A stretch of 64,000 nt of DNA from Lampris incognitus (lineage: Eukaryota > Chordata > Actinopteri > Lampriformes > Lampridae): assembly GCF_029633865.1 (NCBI RefSeq), contig NC_079223.1:7664686-7728685 (forward strand), given 5' to 3'. The position numbers and the translations under genes are program-made. The notes under the pieces were generated by a model. The model saw only the letters and a program-made list of their open reading frames with translations, searched no databases and was not told the origin of the DNA. Shown piece after piece: positions 11,886 through 22,314 of the stretch (position 1 is the stretch's first letter; every line of letters begins with the position of its first letter).

Positions 11886-11894
11886 TGTATAAAT

Positions 11895-12010
11895 TGGCCC
11901 GGTGACGGCCTGGCGGCCTGTCCAGGGTGTCTCCCCGCCTGCCGCCCAATGACTGCTGGGATAGGCTCCAGCATCCCCGCGCCCCTGGGTAAGGATAAGC
12001 GGTTTGAATA
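11895..12010 (+). mobile_element. SINE family B, 3' end only
   Basis: Only the 3' module is present: ggcggcctgtccaggg, gggataggctccagc and ggataagcggttt. It ends in the ATGG tail that has expanded into the adjacent array. Confidence 0.8.
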
Positions 12011-12705
12011 ATGGATGGATGGATCCATGGATGCATGGATAGATGGATGGATGGATGGATGGATGGATGGATGGATGGATGGATGGATGGATGCATGGAT
12101 GGATTGATGGATGGATGCATGGATGCATGGATGGATGGATGGATGCATGGATGGATGGATGGATGGATGGATGCATGGATGGATGGATGGATGCATGGAT
12201 AGATGGATGGATGGATGGATGGATGCATGGATGCATGGATGCATGGATAGATGGATGGATGGATGGATGCATGGATGCATGGATGCATGGATAGATGGAT
12301 GGATGGATGGATGGATGCATGGATGGATGCATGGATGCATGGATGGATGGATGCATGGATGCATGGATGGATGGATGGATGGATGCACGGATGGATGGAT
12401 GCATGGATGGATGCATGGATGGATGGATGGATGCATGGATGCATGGATGGATGGATGGATGGATGCACGGATGGATGGATGCATGGATGGATGCATGGAT
12501 GGATGGATGGATGGATGGATGGATGCATGGATGGATGGATGCATGGATGGATGCATGGATGCATGGATGGATGGATGCATGGATGCATGCATGGATGGAT
12601 GGATGCACGGATGGATGGATGCATGGATGGATGCATGGATGGATGCATGGATGGATGGATGGATGGATGGATGCATGGATGGATGGATGCATGGATGGAT
12701 GGATG
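12011..12705. repeat. ATGG/ATGC tetranucleotide array, ~690 bp
   Basis: The array is a continuous run of ggat units with interspersed gcat variants. It begins exactly where the SINE family B tail ends. Because four-base repeats read through in several frames, it creates long H/P/S/I and M/D/G/W open frames on both strands. These are artefacts, although some extend into flanking SINE sequence. Confidence 0.95.
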
Positions 12706-14035
12706 GCTGTATAACTTGGTCAGAAACATCAACATGTGTTTATCTTCGGCTTCACCTCCACAGGAGGAAAAAAGCCACCTTTTCCCAATTTTTCTCCCGC
12801 CGGTCTGAAACGACGTCCTCAGACAGGCGAGTCCCCTCTCGTCTCGCTGCGGTACCCTCGGTCCCCTACTCAGATGTTGAACCAATCACCTGCAGCTGTC
12901 AGGGGACCCAGACCACCACATTACTGTCACCCCGAGCTAATTAGTTTCGAACCTTCTTGAAATGTGAAGTGGTAGAGCCATTAGAGAAAATTATGAACGG
13001 ATAGTGTGTTGGCGCACACACACACACGCACACACACACACACACCACACTTCCATGACATTTACCTTCATTTTCATAGACAAGTATGGCCAGTGTGCCG
13101 TGCTTCCTCGCCGAGCAGGTAGCATTTGCATTCTCTCAAGGGACACGAAGACAACGGCGCGTCCGAGAGGCTGTCGGAGACCATCTGCTCCGCGGAGACA
13201 TGCACCAACTCGGGTCCGAGCAGACAGCGGGCCCCCTCCTCGGCGCTCGCCGGACAGTGTTTGCTGCAAGCGTTTGAAGAGAGAAAGGGGGAGGGGGGAG
13301 GAGGAGGGGGGGGGTGAAAAACAACATGGAGGGTTGCCACCAACTTTTTCTTTCTCTTTGTTTGTTTACCTCGGGGCTTCATTGGTGTGCGCTGAGTGCA
13401 GCAGAGGGCTCGTTTGTGTGTTCGTACTGCCGTGCGGTTGTCGCTGCAGGCTGAACTAGCGGGTGTGGCGCGCTCGTTTCACATGCAACACTTTGTCGTG
13501 CAGGTTTGCCCCCCCCCCCCCCCCCGGAGGCGTCTCCTCTCCCGCGCCTGCAGGTATATCTGCTCAATAGGCGAGTGTGTTTGCCTGCAGAAGCCCTTTG
13601 TTTGACAACCCTTACTGCTAACAAGGCCTTATGACTTGTGTCAGCAGTCGCCGCTTGTCTCTTATCTGTCTGTTGATAAGTGCCTCCTTTAATGTAGAGG
13701 CAATAAAAAAAAAAAAAACCAGTCGACACAATGGCGAGGAGGAATGCGCGTTGTGGCGGCCAGACAAACATCCTGTAATTCTGTATTGATTCGGTGCATT
13801 TGCTCAGGTTAGATTGCGCGAGACGTTCGCCTTGCAAACACATGTGCCGATTATTTCCGTCACAGGATGAGGCGCAATTGCGGCAGAGCGAGGCCTTCCA
13901 GGGCCTCGGCGGGAAAACCGCCAGCATGGGTCAAACTGAGCGGCGCTGACGTATTTGTTATACGTTTGCTTTTAATAATGACTAATAATGATAATAATAT
14001 GATGATTTAATTTATTCTATTTTATTTCAGCTTTT
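12706..14035. other. No recognised gene; (CA)n at 13014-13045
   Basis: The region is moderately GC-rich with a CA microsatellite and C-runs near 13510. Several short open frames exist, but none shows a known domain or clear splice signals. Confidence 0.45.
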
Positions 14036-14486
14036 TTTTTTGGGGGGGGGGGGTTTCCCCCCAATTGTACCTGGCCAATCACCCCACCTCTTCCGAGCCG
14101 TCCCAGTCGCTGCTCCACCCCCCCCCCCCTGCTGACCCCGGGGAGGGCTGCAGACTACCACATGCCTCCTCCAATACACGTGGAGTCGCCAGGCCGCTTC
14201 TTTTCACCTGACAGTGAGGAGTTTCACCAGGGGGACGTAGCACGTGAGAGGATCACGTTATTCCTCCCAGTCCCCCCCCCCCCCTGAACATGTGTCCTGA
14301 CCAACCAGAGGAGGCGCTAGTGCAGCGACCAGGACCCATACCCACATCCGGCTTCCCACCTGCAGACACGGCCAATTGTGTCTGTAGGGGACGCCCGACC
14401 AAGCGGAGGTAACACGGGGATTCGAACCGTCGTCCCCATGTTGGTAGGCAACGGAATAGACCCGCACACCACCCAGACGCCCTTAA
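14036..14486 (-). mobile_element. tRNA-derived SINE, family A
   Basis: This is a complementary copy of the family A element. The tail (C/T-rich ccaattgtac) is at the left and the tRNA-like head at the right. It contains the same body blocks as the other seven copies. Confidence 0.87.
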
Positions 14487-14759
14487 TTTTAACTTTTGAT
14501 GATGTGCCATATGTTGTAGGCTTATAATCAATGAACAAAGATAAAGTTACACTCCAAATTATTTATTAATTCTTTGCATAAGGAGAGAAAAAAACAAACT
14601 TGAAACCCACTCCTGAACTGGGGGGGAGGGGGGGCCTAAAGTACATCTGTCACCGTCTTACAATGCTGTGACTGCAACCATTCCCAATCATGTGTGAGTA
14701 GTACACATGGCCTTTGTAATGCCGGTTACTGGTCACACCCATATTTCAAAATCAGAAAC

Positions 14760-15545
14760 CCTTTATTTGTCATTTCATTTTATGCACTTTTGCACATGAA
14801 ATGAAACAAAACCTCACTAGCCCCCAGCCCCCAGCAGTGCAGCACAAAGACAAAAACACATCCAAAAACTACAAGAACACACATATATCCAAACTAACAC
14901 ACATATCTAAACTAAACACAAAATAAAATCACTGTCCAGGAGAACGAACTCCAGCCAGGATGACTGTCGGAACTGCTGGTCTGCGTGGGCTAGCAGTTAG
15001 CTTAGCCTGGCCCCTCTCCCACATCCTGTCAGACCGCCTCGGTGTCTCCTCTTCGGGCGCAGCTCCAGGCAGGGCCGTGGTCCCTGGGCCTACAGAACGC
15101 AGCAGACCAAGCTCCCCCAGCCGATTCAACGCCAGCTCTCCCAGCCAGACACCCTCGACACACCTCCCCGCACTCCACACAACAACATTAAAAACACAGG
15201 CAAGGCTAGGCGAGGCTGCCGCCAGACCACCCTCGGTGTTATCGGAACTGCCGGTCTGCATGGCTAGCAGTTAGCTTAGCCTGCCCCGCTTCTGCATCCT
15301 GTCAGACCGCTCTCGGTGTTACCTCTTCAGTCACAGCTCCAGGCAGGGCCGTGGTCCCTGGGCCCACAGGACGCAGCAGACCAAGCTCTCCCAGCCGATC
15401 CAGCGCCAGCTCTCCCAGCCATCAATGAAGACAAATTTAGATGCAGACGTGGACAAAGACACTGCATGGACGGTACTGGGCAAGGCCGCTGCAAACGTGA
15501 ATTGGCGCCGCCATCTTTCCACACCGGAAGCGGTGAACGACCAGT
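14760..15545 (+). repeat. Unclassified dispersed repeat with ~270-bp internal duplication
   Basis: An AT-rich lead (acatccaaaaactac and following) precedes a GC-rich unit containing gctagcagttagctta and ggccgtggtccctggg. The GC-rich unit is present twice in tandem (from about 14967 and 15240). The whole arrangement recurs, with one unit, at 16680-17090. No coding domain was recognised. Confidence 0.65.
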
Positions 15546-15725
15546 TCGTTGGTCTGGGTTGTTATGCCACTGTATTGTTTATAAGGGTGGGGATGCCTGC
15601 GGTCAGTTGAGACTGAAGACATCACTTAGATGAGTGATGAAACGTGTCTGTCAATAAACGTTGTGTCCAGATGAGCTGATTCGACTTTCTGGGATTTTCT
15701 TGCCTGGATTATTGAGCATGCATGA
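15545..15725 (-). repeat. End of the fold-back element family
   Basis: Read on the - strand this matches the left end of the element at 971-1778. The shared motifs include cctggattattgagc and gatgagtgatgaaac (as written on +). It is fused to the unclassified repeat on its left, so it may form that element's terminus. Confidence 0.6.
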
Positions 15726-16670
15726 AGACATTTTCTGTGACTTGGCAACTCGGGCTACCAGGGAAAGACCTCCGCCTGTCAGTAAGTGAGTGGGCCGAGT
15801 GACAACGGGTGACCTGGAGAACCCCAAATGAAACATCATACTAGATGCATGTATGAATAGAATATCATACTAACGTGTGTAGGAGTCAGCCTGCTCCAAA
15901 AATCGTATGCACTACGAGAAGGGCGTGTCCCGACACTTCGACTCGCACAATGTGACGGGGGAGGATGGATCGGGATTTGACCTTTTTCCCCGTCGTACGG
16001 TGTGACTTGCATTAAATGTGCAAGATGTCCCAAATCCCACAGTGTTTGGGAGCCTGTAGAGACAGAGAGACCTGACTCGCAGATCCATCCTAGGATGCAC
16101 TGGGACACATCATCCGTGATGTTTCCTGAGGTCCTCGGGCATTTCGGGTCGTTCAACATCATACGCCCTCTCTCAGGCGACCCAGCCGGGGTTGGCCAGG
16201 CCCTGGCTTGTGTCCCAGCGGCATTGGCTGGTTTAGAGAAGAGCAGGACTTGAAAGGCGGGCCTAAATAAACCAGGGTCGGGGGAGGAGAAAGGGTTGCT
16301 TGTGATGGGATTACAGTAATATGACACGAATGACTGGTGACCGCTTGTTTAACGTGACTGAAAACACTCCACAGGAAGTGGGTAAAGGCTGCTTTTAATA
16401 CAACGGCTGATTATTTCCTCGATCACTCGGGAACATGTGAGATGAGGTAGGCCGTGTAGGCGGTTTTAATACAGCCTTACACATGTTGACACGCTGGCTG
16501 ATGGCAGCTGTAGAGGACGGTAAACAGCAGTCAAGCTACATTTAGTAAAGCTCAGTAAAATTTATCTTTAAAGTTGACTTCGGCCAATCTTGAAGGCATC
16601 GTAACCTAAAGGCAATACGATGTCGCTGACTGTGTTTAAACGGACCTTTCAGAACCAGGAAATCAGAAAC
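15726..16670. other. No recognised gene
   Basis: I see short open frames only, and nothing with recognisable protein similarity. Confidence 0.45.
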
Positions 16671-16679
16671 ACCTTTGTC

Positions 16680-17095
16680 ATTTCCCCCCGGCCCACAGCA
16701 GTGCAACACAAAGACAAAAACACATCCAAAAACTACAAGAACACATATATCCAATCTAACACACATATCTAAACTAAACACACAAAAAGAAAATTCACTG
16801 TCCAGGGGAACGAACGCCAGCCAGGATGACTGTCGGGACTGCCGGTCTGCGTGGGCTAGCGGTTAGCTTAGCCTGCCCCGCTTCCGCGTCCTGTCAGACC
16901 GCCCTCGTGTTCCCTCTACGGGCACAGCTCCAGAGAGGGCCGTGGTCCCTGGGCCCGCAGGGAACACAGACCGAGCTCTCCCAGCCGATCCAGCGCCGGC
17001 TCCCCCAGACCATCAAACGAAGACAAACTTAGATGCAGATCTGGACAAAGACACTGCATGGACGGTGCTGGGTGAGGCTGCTGCAAAGGTGGATT
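16680..17095 (+). repeat. Second copy of the unclassified dispersed repeat
   Basis: It is colinear with 14820-15490: the same AT-rich lead, then the gctagcggttagctta and ggccgtggtccctggg blocks, then atgcagatctggacaaa. It carries only one GC-rich unit. Confidence 0.65.
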
Positions 17096-17583
17096 TGCAT
17101 CTTCCCACCTTTACGTCACTGATTAAAGTTTTCAGCACACCATCCGTAATATTCATTCCATAATTCTTCGAAAATACTTTTCCAACCCGGCCAAGCCAAA
17201 ATTGCCGCTTTTATCGACTCCTTACCTGCATCAATTGCACTAAAACTGCACGAGTCTCTTACAGGCCCCGCGAATATATCCCTGTACAACACACGCAACG
17301 TGCAGGGGCTATTGGATTAGCCCATTGATCCCTGGCTCCTCTATTGCCCGGCTAAATTTTGTTATTCACTCTTAATGACTGCTCCCTGCAGGCAAACAAA
17401 CACTCCTCGGAGTCAATTAACTGAGAGGTGGACAAGATTAAAAGAAAGACAAGCCGTCTTGACATCTTATGTCCCACCTATCAGTGCTATTCAACATGGC
17501 GTGTGAGGCCATTCCGTCTGTCTGAAGATTGGACCGATGACCTCAGTGTGCAAACAACAACGCGACACCAAAGTGCTTTGTTT

Positions 17584-17586
<3 letters not shown>

Positions 17587-17653
<67 letters not shown>
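17587..17653. repeat. (CA)n microsatellite
   Basis: This is a pure CA run of over 30 units. Confidence 0.97.
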
Positions 17654-17655
<2 letters not shown>

Positions 17656-17935
17656 CTATCTCTTCACGGCATCTCGGCCGCTCTGCCTTGGCTTGGTCAC
17701 AAATACACTTTATCTTGCGGAGACAATAGTAGTCCTGTGCCCAGCAGTGTTGTCTGGCACCCTCAGCTCCGAAGGCTACCACGCCATGTGTGAGGGCTTG
17801 CGGTTCCCCCCCCCCCCCTCAAGCGGCACGGCGAGTTTGTGTGCAATCACAGAACCTTGGTATTTTTCCCCCCCCCTAACGTTTGTATTGACGTACTGTC
17901 AATGAATACGTTTCAGCTACTGCACAGTAATATGA

Positions 17936-18312
17936 AACTACTACTACTACTGCTACTACTTTCGGCTGCTCCCGTTAGGGGGCGCCACAGCGGATCATCC
18001 GTTTCCCATCTCTTCCTGTCCTCTGCGTCTTCCTCTGTCACACCAGCCACCTGCATGTCCTCCCTCACCACCTCCATAAACCTCCTCTTCTCCTCTCCCC
18101 TGGCAGCTCCATATTCAGCATCCTTCTCCAGTATACCCAGCATCTCTCCTCCACACATGTCCAAACCATCTCCATCTCGCCTCTCTTGCTTTGTCTCCAC
18201 ACCGTCCAACCTGAGCTGTTCCTCTAATATACTCGTTCCTAATCCTGTCCCTTCTTCATCACTCCCAATTAAAATCTTATCATCTTCAACTCTGCCACCT
18301 CCAGCTCACCTC
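17936..18312 (-). mobile_element. RTE-type LINE, 3' end, cut by assembly gap
   Basis: On the - strand this encodes the last part of the LINE protein (motifs FMEVVREDMQ and DPLWRPLTGAAE). It then ends in a (TAG)n tail at 17937-17957. It matches the 3' end of the RTE element at 22315-25290. The sequence stops at the N gap. Confidence 0.85.
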
Positions 18313-18512
18313 NNNNNNNNNNNNNNNNNNNNNNNNNNNNNNNNNNNNNNNNNNNNNNNNNNNNNNNNNNNNNNNNNNNNNNNNNNNNNNNNNNNNNNNN
18401 NNNNNNNNNNNNNNNNNNNNNNNNNNNNNNNNNNNNNNNNNNNNNNNNNNNNNNNNNNNNNNNNNNNNNNNNNNNNNNNNNNNNNNNNNNNNNNNNNNNN
18501 NNNNNNNNNNNN
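18313..18512. other. Assembly gap (200 N)
   Basis: Exactly 200 unknown bases, a conventional placeholder length. The flanks look like the two ends of one RTE LINE, so the real gap is probably longer. Confidence 0.98.
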
Positions 18513-18585
18513 GGCACAGCACCAATGGCGCCGTGTTAACCCGGGCCTCAGCCAATCCTGTATGGAGCCTCGACTGATCCGGTAT
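18513..18585 (-). mobile_element. RTE-type LINE, 5' remnant beside the gap
   Basis: Its reverse complement (gaggcccgggttaac and neighbouring bases) resembles the leader of the RTE element near 22320-22385. The orientation agrees with the 3' fragment across the gap. Confidence 0.5.
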
Positions 18586-18701
18586 GTATCAGTATGCAGC
18601 TTGACAAGACCATACATACAACTTTGTATACTGGCTACAAATCATTACTGTTGTTGTTATAATTATAACACAAGTATATAATAGTTTATAATCATCCGTT
18701 C

Positions 18702-18830
18702 CATCCGTCCATCCACTATCCTAACCGCTTATCCTGCTCTCAGGGTCGCGGGGGATGCTGGAGCCTATCCCAGCAGTCCTTGGGTGGCAGGCGGGGAGAC
18801 ACCCTGGACAGGCCGCCAGTCATCACAGGG

Positions 18831-18867
<37 letters not shown>

Positions 18868-19066
18868 GGACAATGTAGTACGGCCGAGTCACCTGACCTC
18901 CATGTCTTTGGACTGTGGGAGGAAACCGGAGCCCCCGGAGGAAACCCACACAGACACGGGGAGAACATGCAAACTCCACACAGAGGACGACCCGGGACCA
19001 CCCCCAAGGTTGGAGTACCCCGGGGCTCGGACCCAGGACTGCTAACCACTGCGTCACCGTGCCACC
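18702..19066 (-). mobile_element. tRNA-derived SINE, family B
   Basis: This is a near full-length inverse copy. The CCAT-rich tail and gctggagcctatccc block are at the left, a (CA)n is in the middle, and the tRNA-like head (gcggtgacgcagtggtta on -) is at the right. Confidence 0.85.
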
Positions 19067-20338
19067 CATAATATAATATGATATCAATAATATATAAGCA
19101 TAAAAAGTTATAAAGTCATAATATTAGTATATAATATAATACATGAGCGTAAGTTAATAATTATCCAGCCACAATAAAGCTCTGTATAGTAGGGACACAA
19201 TGTTGTGCATACATACTTACCTCCAGTATTCTATTTATTATTCCATTTATTTCTCTTGTTTTGTTTTATTTTTTTGTTTTCATTTTTTGTGAGTGATTTA
19301 TTGAAGCCCTAGAAACGGCTGTAAACTGGAGTCAAATTCCTCGTGTGCATAGGCACGCTTGGCCAATAAAGTTGGTTCTGATCTGGATTCTAGTTTTTCT
19401 TTGGCTCCCTGGCTGGTCAGGACATTTGAGAAAAGAGAGACGATAAAGGAAGGGCTGCTCAGCAACCGCAACATCTCTGAAGATGAACACTTACCATGAG
19501 ACGGAGCAGTACTCACACATGTAGATCAGGCACCAGCTACGTTCGCCTTACTGCAGACTGATAGGTGGGAGGAGACACCTAGTGGACATCCAGGCTACCG
19601 TACAAACGCAGCCTCACTACAAGTGAACCAAGAACAAGGCCTGTAAACACAAAAGTATTACTATGGCAATTTAAAAGTTAGGAAATATGCATTTTAAAAG
19701 ATTGTTTCAGCTGGATTCTCCATGAAATCTGGTCTAGGACACCCTGGACATCCCAACTGAGGTCCTAAGGACTCAAGAGAATCATGGTCTCGGGCTCTCG
19801 GCTTGGAGAATGCCTCCTCTGAGGTTATTAGGCTGCAACGTATAGCAAATCATTTGTTAGCAGGTCTGTTATAATTCCTTTCTCCTGTTTTCAGTCAAGA
19901 GAAAGGGAGCGTGGTGGTATTACAGTTTCTGCGGTGTGTTACGGCCCCGCCATCTTTAAACAATTTATGGCGACGCCATCAAGCAGACGGTCGTGGCTCA
20001 CGTGCCGGATGAAGACCTTGTTGGTCAAAACGTAGCAGTGATAAAACTGCCTGGGGACTCAGCGCTCCGTGGGCGAATCTGATCAAATGTACACCATGGC
20101 AACACCGGCGCAGCGCTCTGTCAAGGTAGTGACCAAAAAATGACCCGAATAACATTAATGTTATGAAAGAGCTATTTATCCTTTTTTTCACCCCCAAGAA
20201 TCAGAATATTATATTTGTCAAGTTTGGTTTGGTTTGTTTGTCAGGAATTTGCCTTGGAGGCTCAGGTGCACAAACACTACGACAACTCAAAGGAGTTGAC
20301 AGCCCAAAGGGATAGTGGTAGACATACAGCCAGACAGT
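19067..20338. other. No recognised gene
   Basis: AT-rich sequence around 19070-19290 is followed by unremarkable DNA. No domain or repeat family was identified. Confidence 0.45.
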
Positions 20339-20340
20339 GT

Positions 20341-20361
20341 GTGTGTATATATATATATATA

Positions 20362-20446
<85 letters not shown>
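20341..20446. repeat. (TA)n microsatellite
   Basis: About 100 bases of almost pure TA abut the 3' end of the leftward LINE that follows, as a LINE tail would. Confidence 0.95.
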
Positions 20447-20448
<2 letters not shown>

Positions 20449-22119
20449 AATTCAAACTTTATTGCAGACTCAGGGTCCATAACAGACAAAGACAAAAAGG
20501 TAAAAGACAAACCCCAGACAATACACAGAGTAAACACAATAAAATAACATAAATGGAACAAGTCAGTGTCTTATAAGAGGGCAGCTATACCAGTGGTCCC
20601 ACTGCCGGGATTGGTAGCGTGTGGCACTGAATCTTATTTTAGTTAAACTCTTGATGATTACATTATCAGAGTCACTGAGCCGGCAAATACATTTTATACA
20701 TGAGATGTCTTGGAAGAGCCTGAAAGGTACTGACTCCTGCAGCCACAAACATTTCACTTGCACTACACCATCTGGGTCTTTTTAGCAGTATTCTCATAGC
20801 ATCGTTACAAGCTACTCGAAGCCTCTGTAAGCTCGCTCTTTTATAGTTTGACCACAGGGGTACAGTATAGAGTGTTGTACAATATGCTCTGAACAGACAC
20901 ATCTTCACACTTAACTGAACACATAGCAAACTTGCGTGACAGAGTGTTTGCTTGTGCATACATCATGCGGCATTCATTGCCTATAAACATCAGCATCATC
21001 TGTCATTTGTTCAGTAATATAGTGCCTGAGATATTTCATCTTATTACATACCCCAAGATTATTATCAGACAATTTAAAATCAGGAAATTTTGGTTCTGCA
21101 GATCATGACAACACTCTTACTAGCATTGTGTTTGATATCATGCTCCACACCGTACACAGAACATATATCAAGGAGCTGCTGGAGACCAGCGCTACAGGGA
21201 CTAAGGATGGCAAGGTCATCTGCATACATAATACGGTTCACCAAGGCATTACCCATCATGCACCCGGTGTTACAGGCTTTCAGCTGCTTGGACAAATCAT
21301 CAATATATAAATTGTAGAGAAATGGAGACAGAATTCCCCCTTGTCTGACACTACTGCTGACCTCAAATGGGGCTGAAACACTATTACCCCATTTCACTTG
21401 CATAGTCTGTGGGCATACCAATAAGCCATAACTCTCCCAATGTATTTAGGCACCCCTCTTTGACTCAATTTAACAAACAACATTCTGTGATTAACACGAT
21501 CAAAAGCTTTAGAAGCATCAATAAAACACATAAGAACCAATGAGTTTTGGCCTCTATGTTTGTTAATAATTTCCTTTAAGGCATATATACATAAGTCAGT
21601 GCCATGTTTAGCTTTAAAATCAAACTGGTTATCAGTGGAGTTGATAAATTCATGCACTCTATCCAGCAGGATTCTTTCTAGGACTTTTGACAGTATGCTG
21701 GTTAGAGCTATAGGACTGTATTTCTCTAGGCTGCAGCCTTTACCAGATTTGTCCTTAATGACTGGCACTAACAGTACAGACAACCTTGAGTCTGGTAACA
21801 AGCCATGGACCATAAAGCCAGAAAAACAAATAGCAAGGAGAGGAGCTATCCTCGGACTGGCATATTTAAGGTGTTCAGCAGTAATATGATCTAAGCCACT
21901 TGCCTTGTTAACAGACAGCTTGTTTATAGCTTGGTATGCCTCATGTGACATGATCACCATTGACTCATCACTCTCAATATTGCCCACCTTATACAGATCA
22001 CTTTGGACACAATTGAATAAGGTACTATAATGCTGTCGCCATAACTCAGAGGTCAATAATGTCTGTACTGGAGATACCACCAACAGAGCATAGTAGAGAT
22101 GTTTTATAGTTGTTGACAA
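20447..22119 (-). mobile_element. CR1/L2-group LINE, 5'-truncated reverse transcriptase
   Basis: Two - strand open frames (22119-21394 and 21421-21080) together cover reverse transcriptase motifs in order. These are KASGLDHITAEHLK, FIDASKAFDRVNH, VRQGGILSPFLYN and the catalytic YADDLAIL. A further piece follows at 20959-20672. One frame break separates the fingers from the palm, so it is not functional. The endonuclease part is absent. Assignment to the CR1/L2 group is from the motif style; the exact family is not certain. Confidence 0.8.
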
Positions 22120-22314
22120 CTCTCACCTTTTTCCAAAAATTAGCAGGATAATTTCCTAGCAGCTTCTAACCCAGCCACTGAGGATGTAACCCAGCCACTG
22201 AGGATGCACAAGCCAGTGCATTCTTAGGGCCGGTCCCAAGCCCGGATAAATGGGGAGGGTTGCGTAAAATCTTTGCCAAATCAAATATGCGGATCATAAA
22301 AAAGATTTCCATAC

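Noticed and set aside
12011-12705. Possible CRISPR-like array
   Set aside because: The repeat is a four-base microsatellite without unique spacers, in a vertebrate genome.
11370-12944. Several long open frames rich in H/P/S/I or M/D/G/W
   Set aside because: They are produced by the ATGG tetranucleotide array plus flanking SINE sequence.
13080-13460. Overlapping short open frames on both strands near 13.1-13.4 kb
   Set aside because: No domain, splice signal or conserved motif was recognised.
17839-18681. 280-codon open frame across the N gap
   Set aside because: It is antisense to an RTE 3' end and extended by unknown bases.
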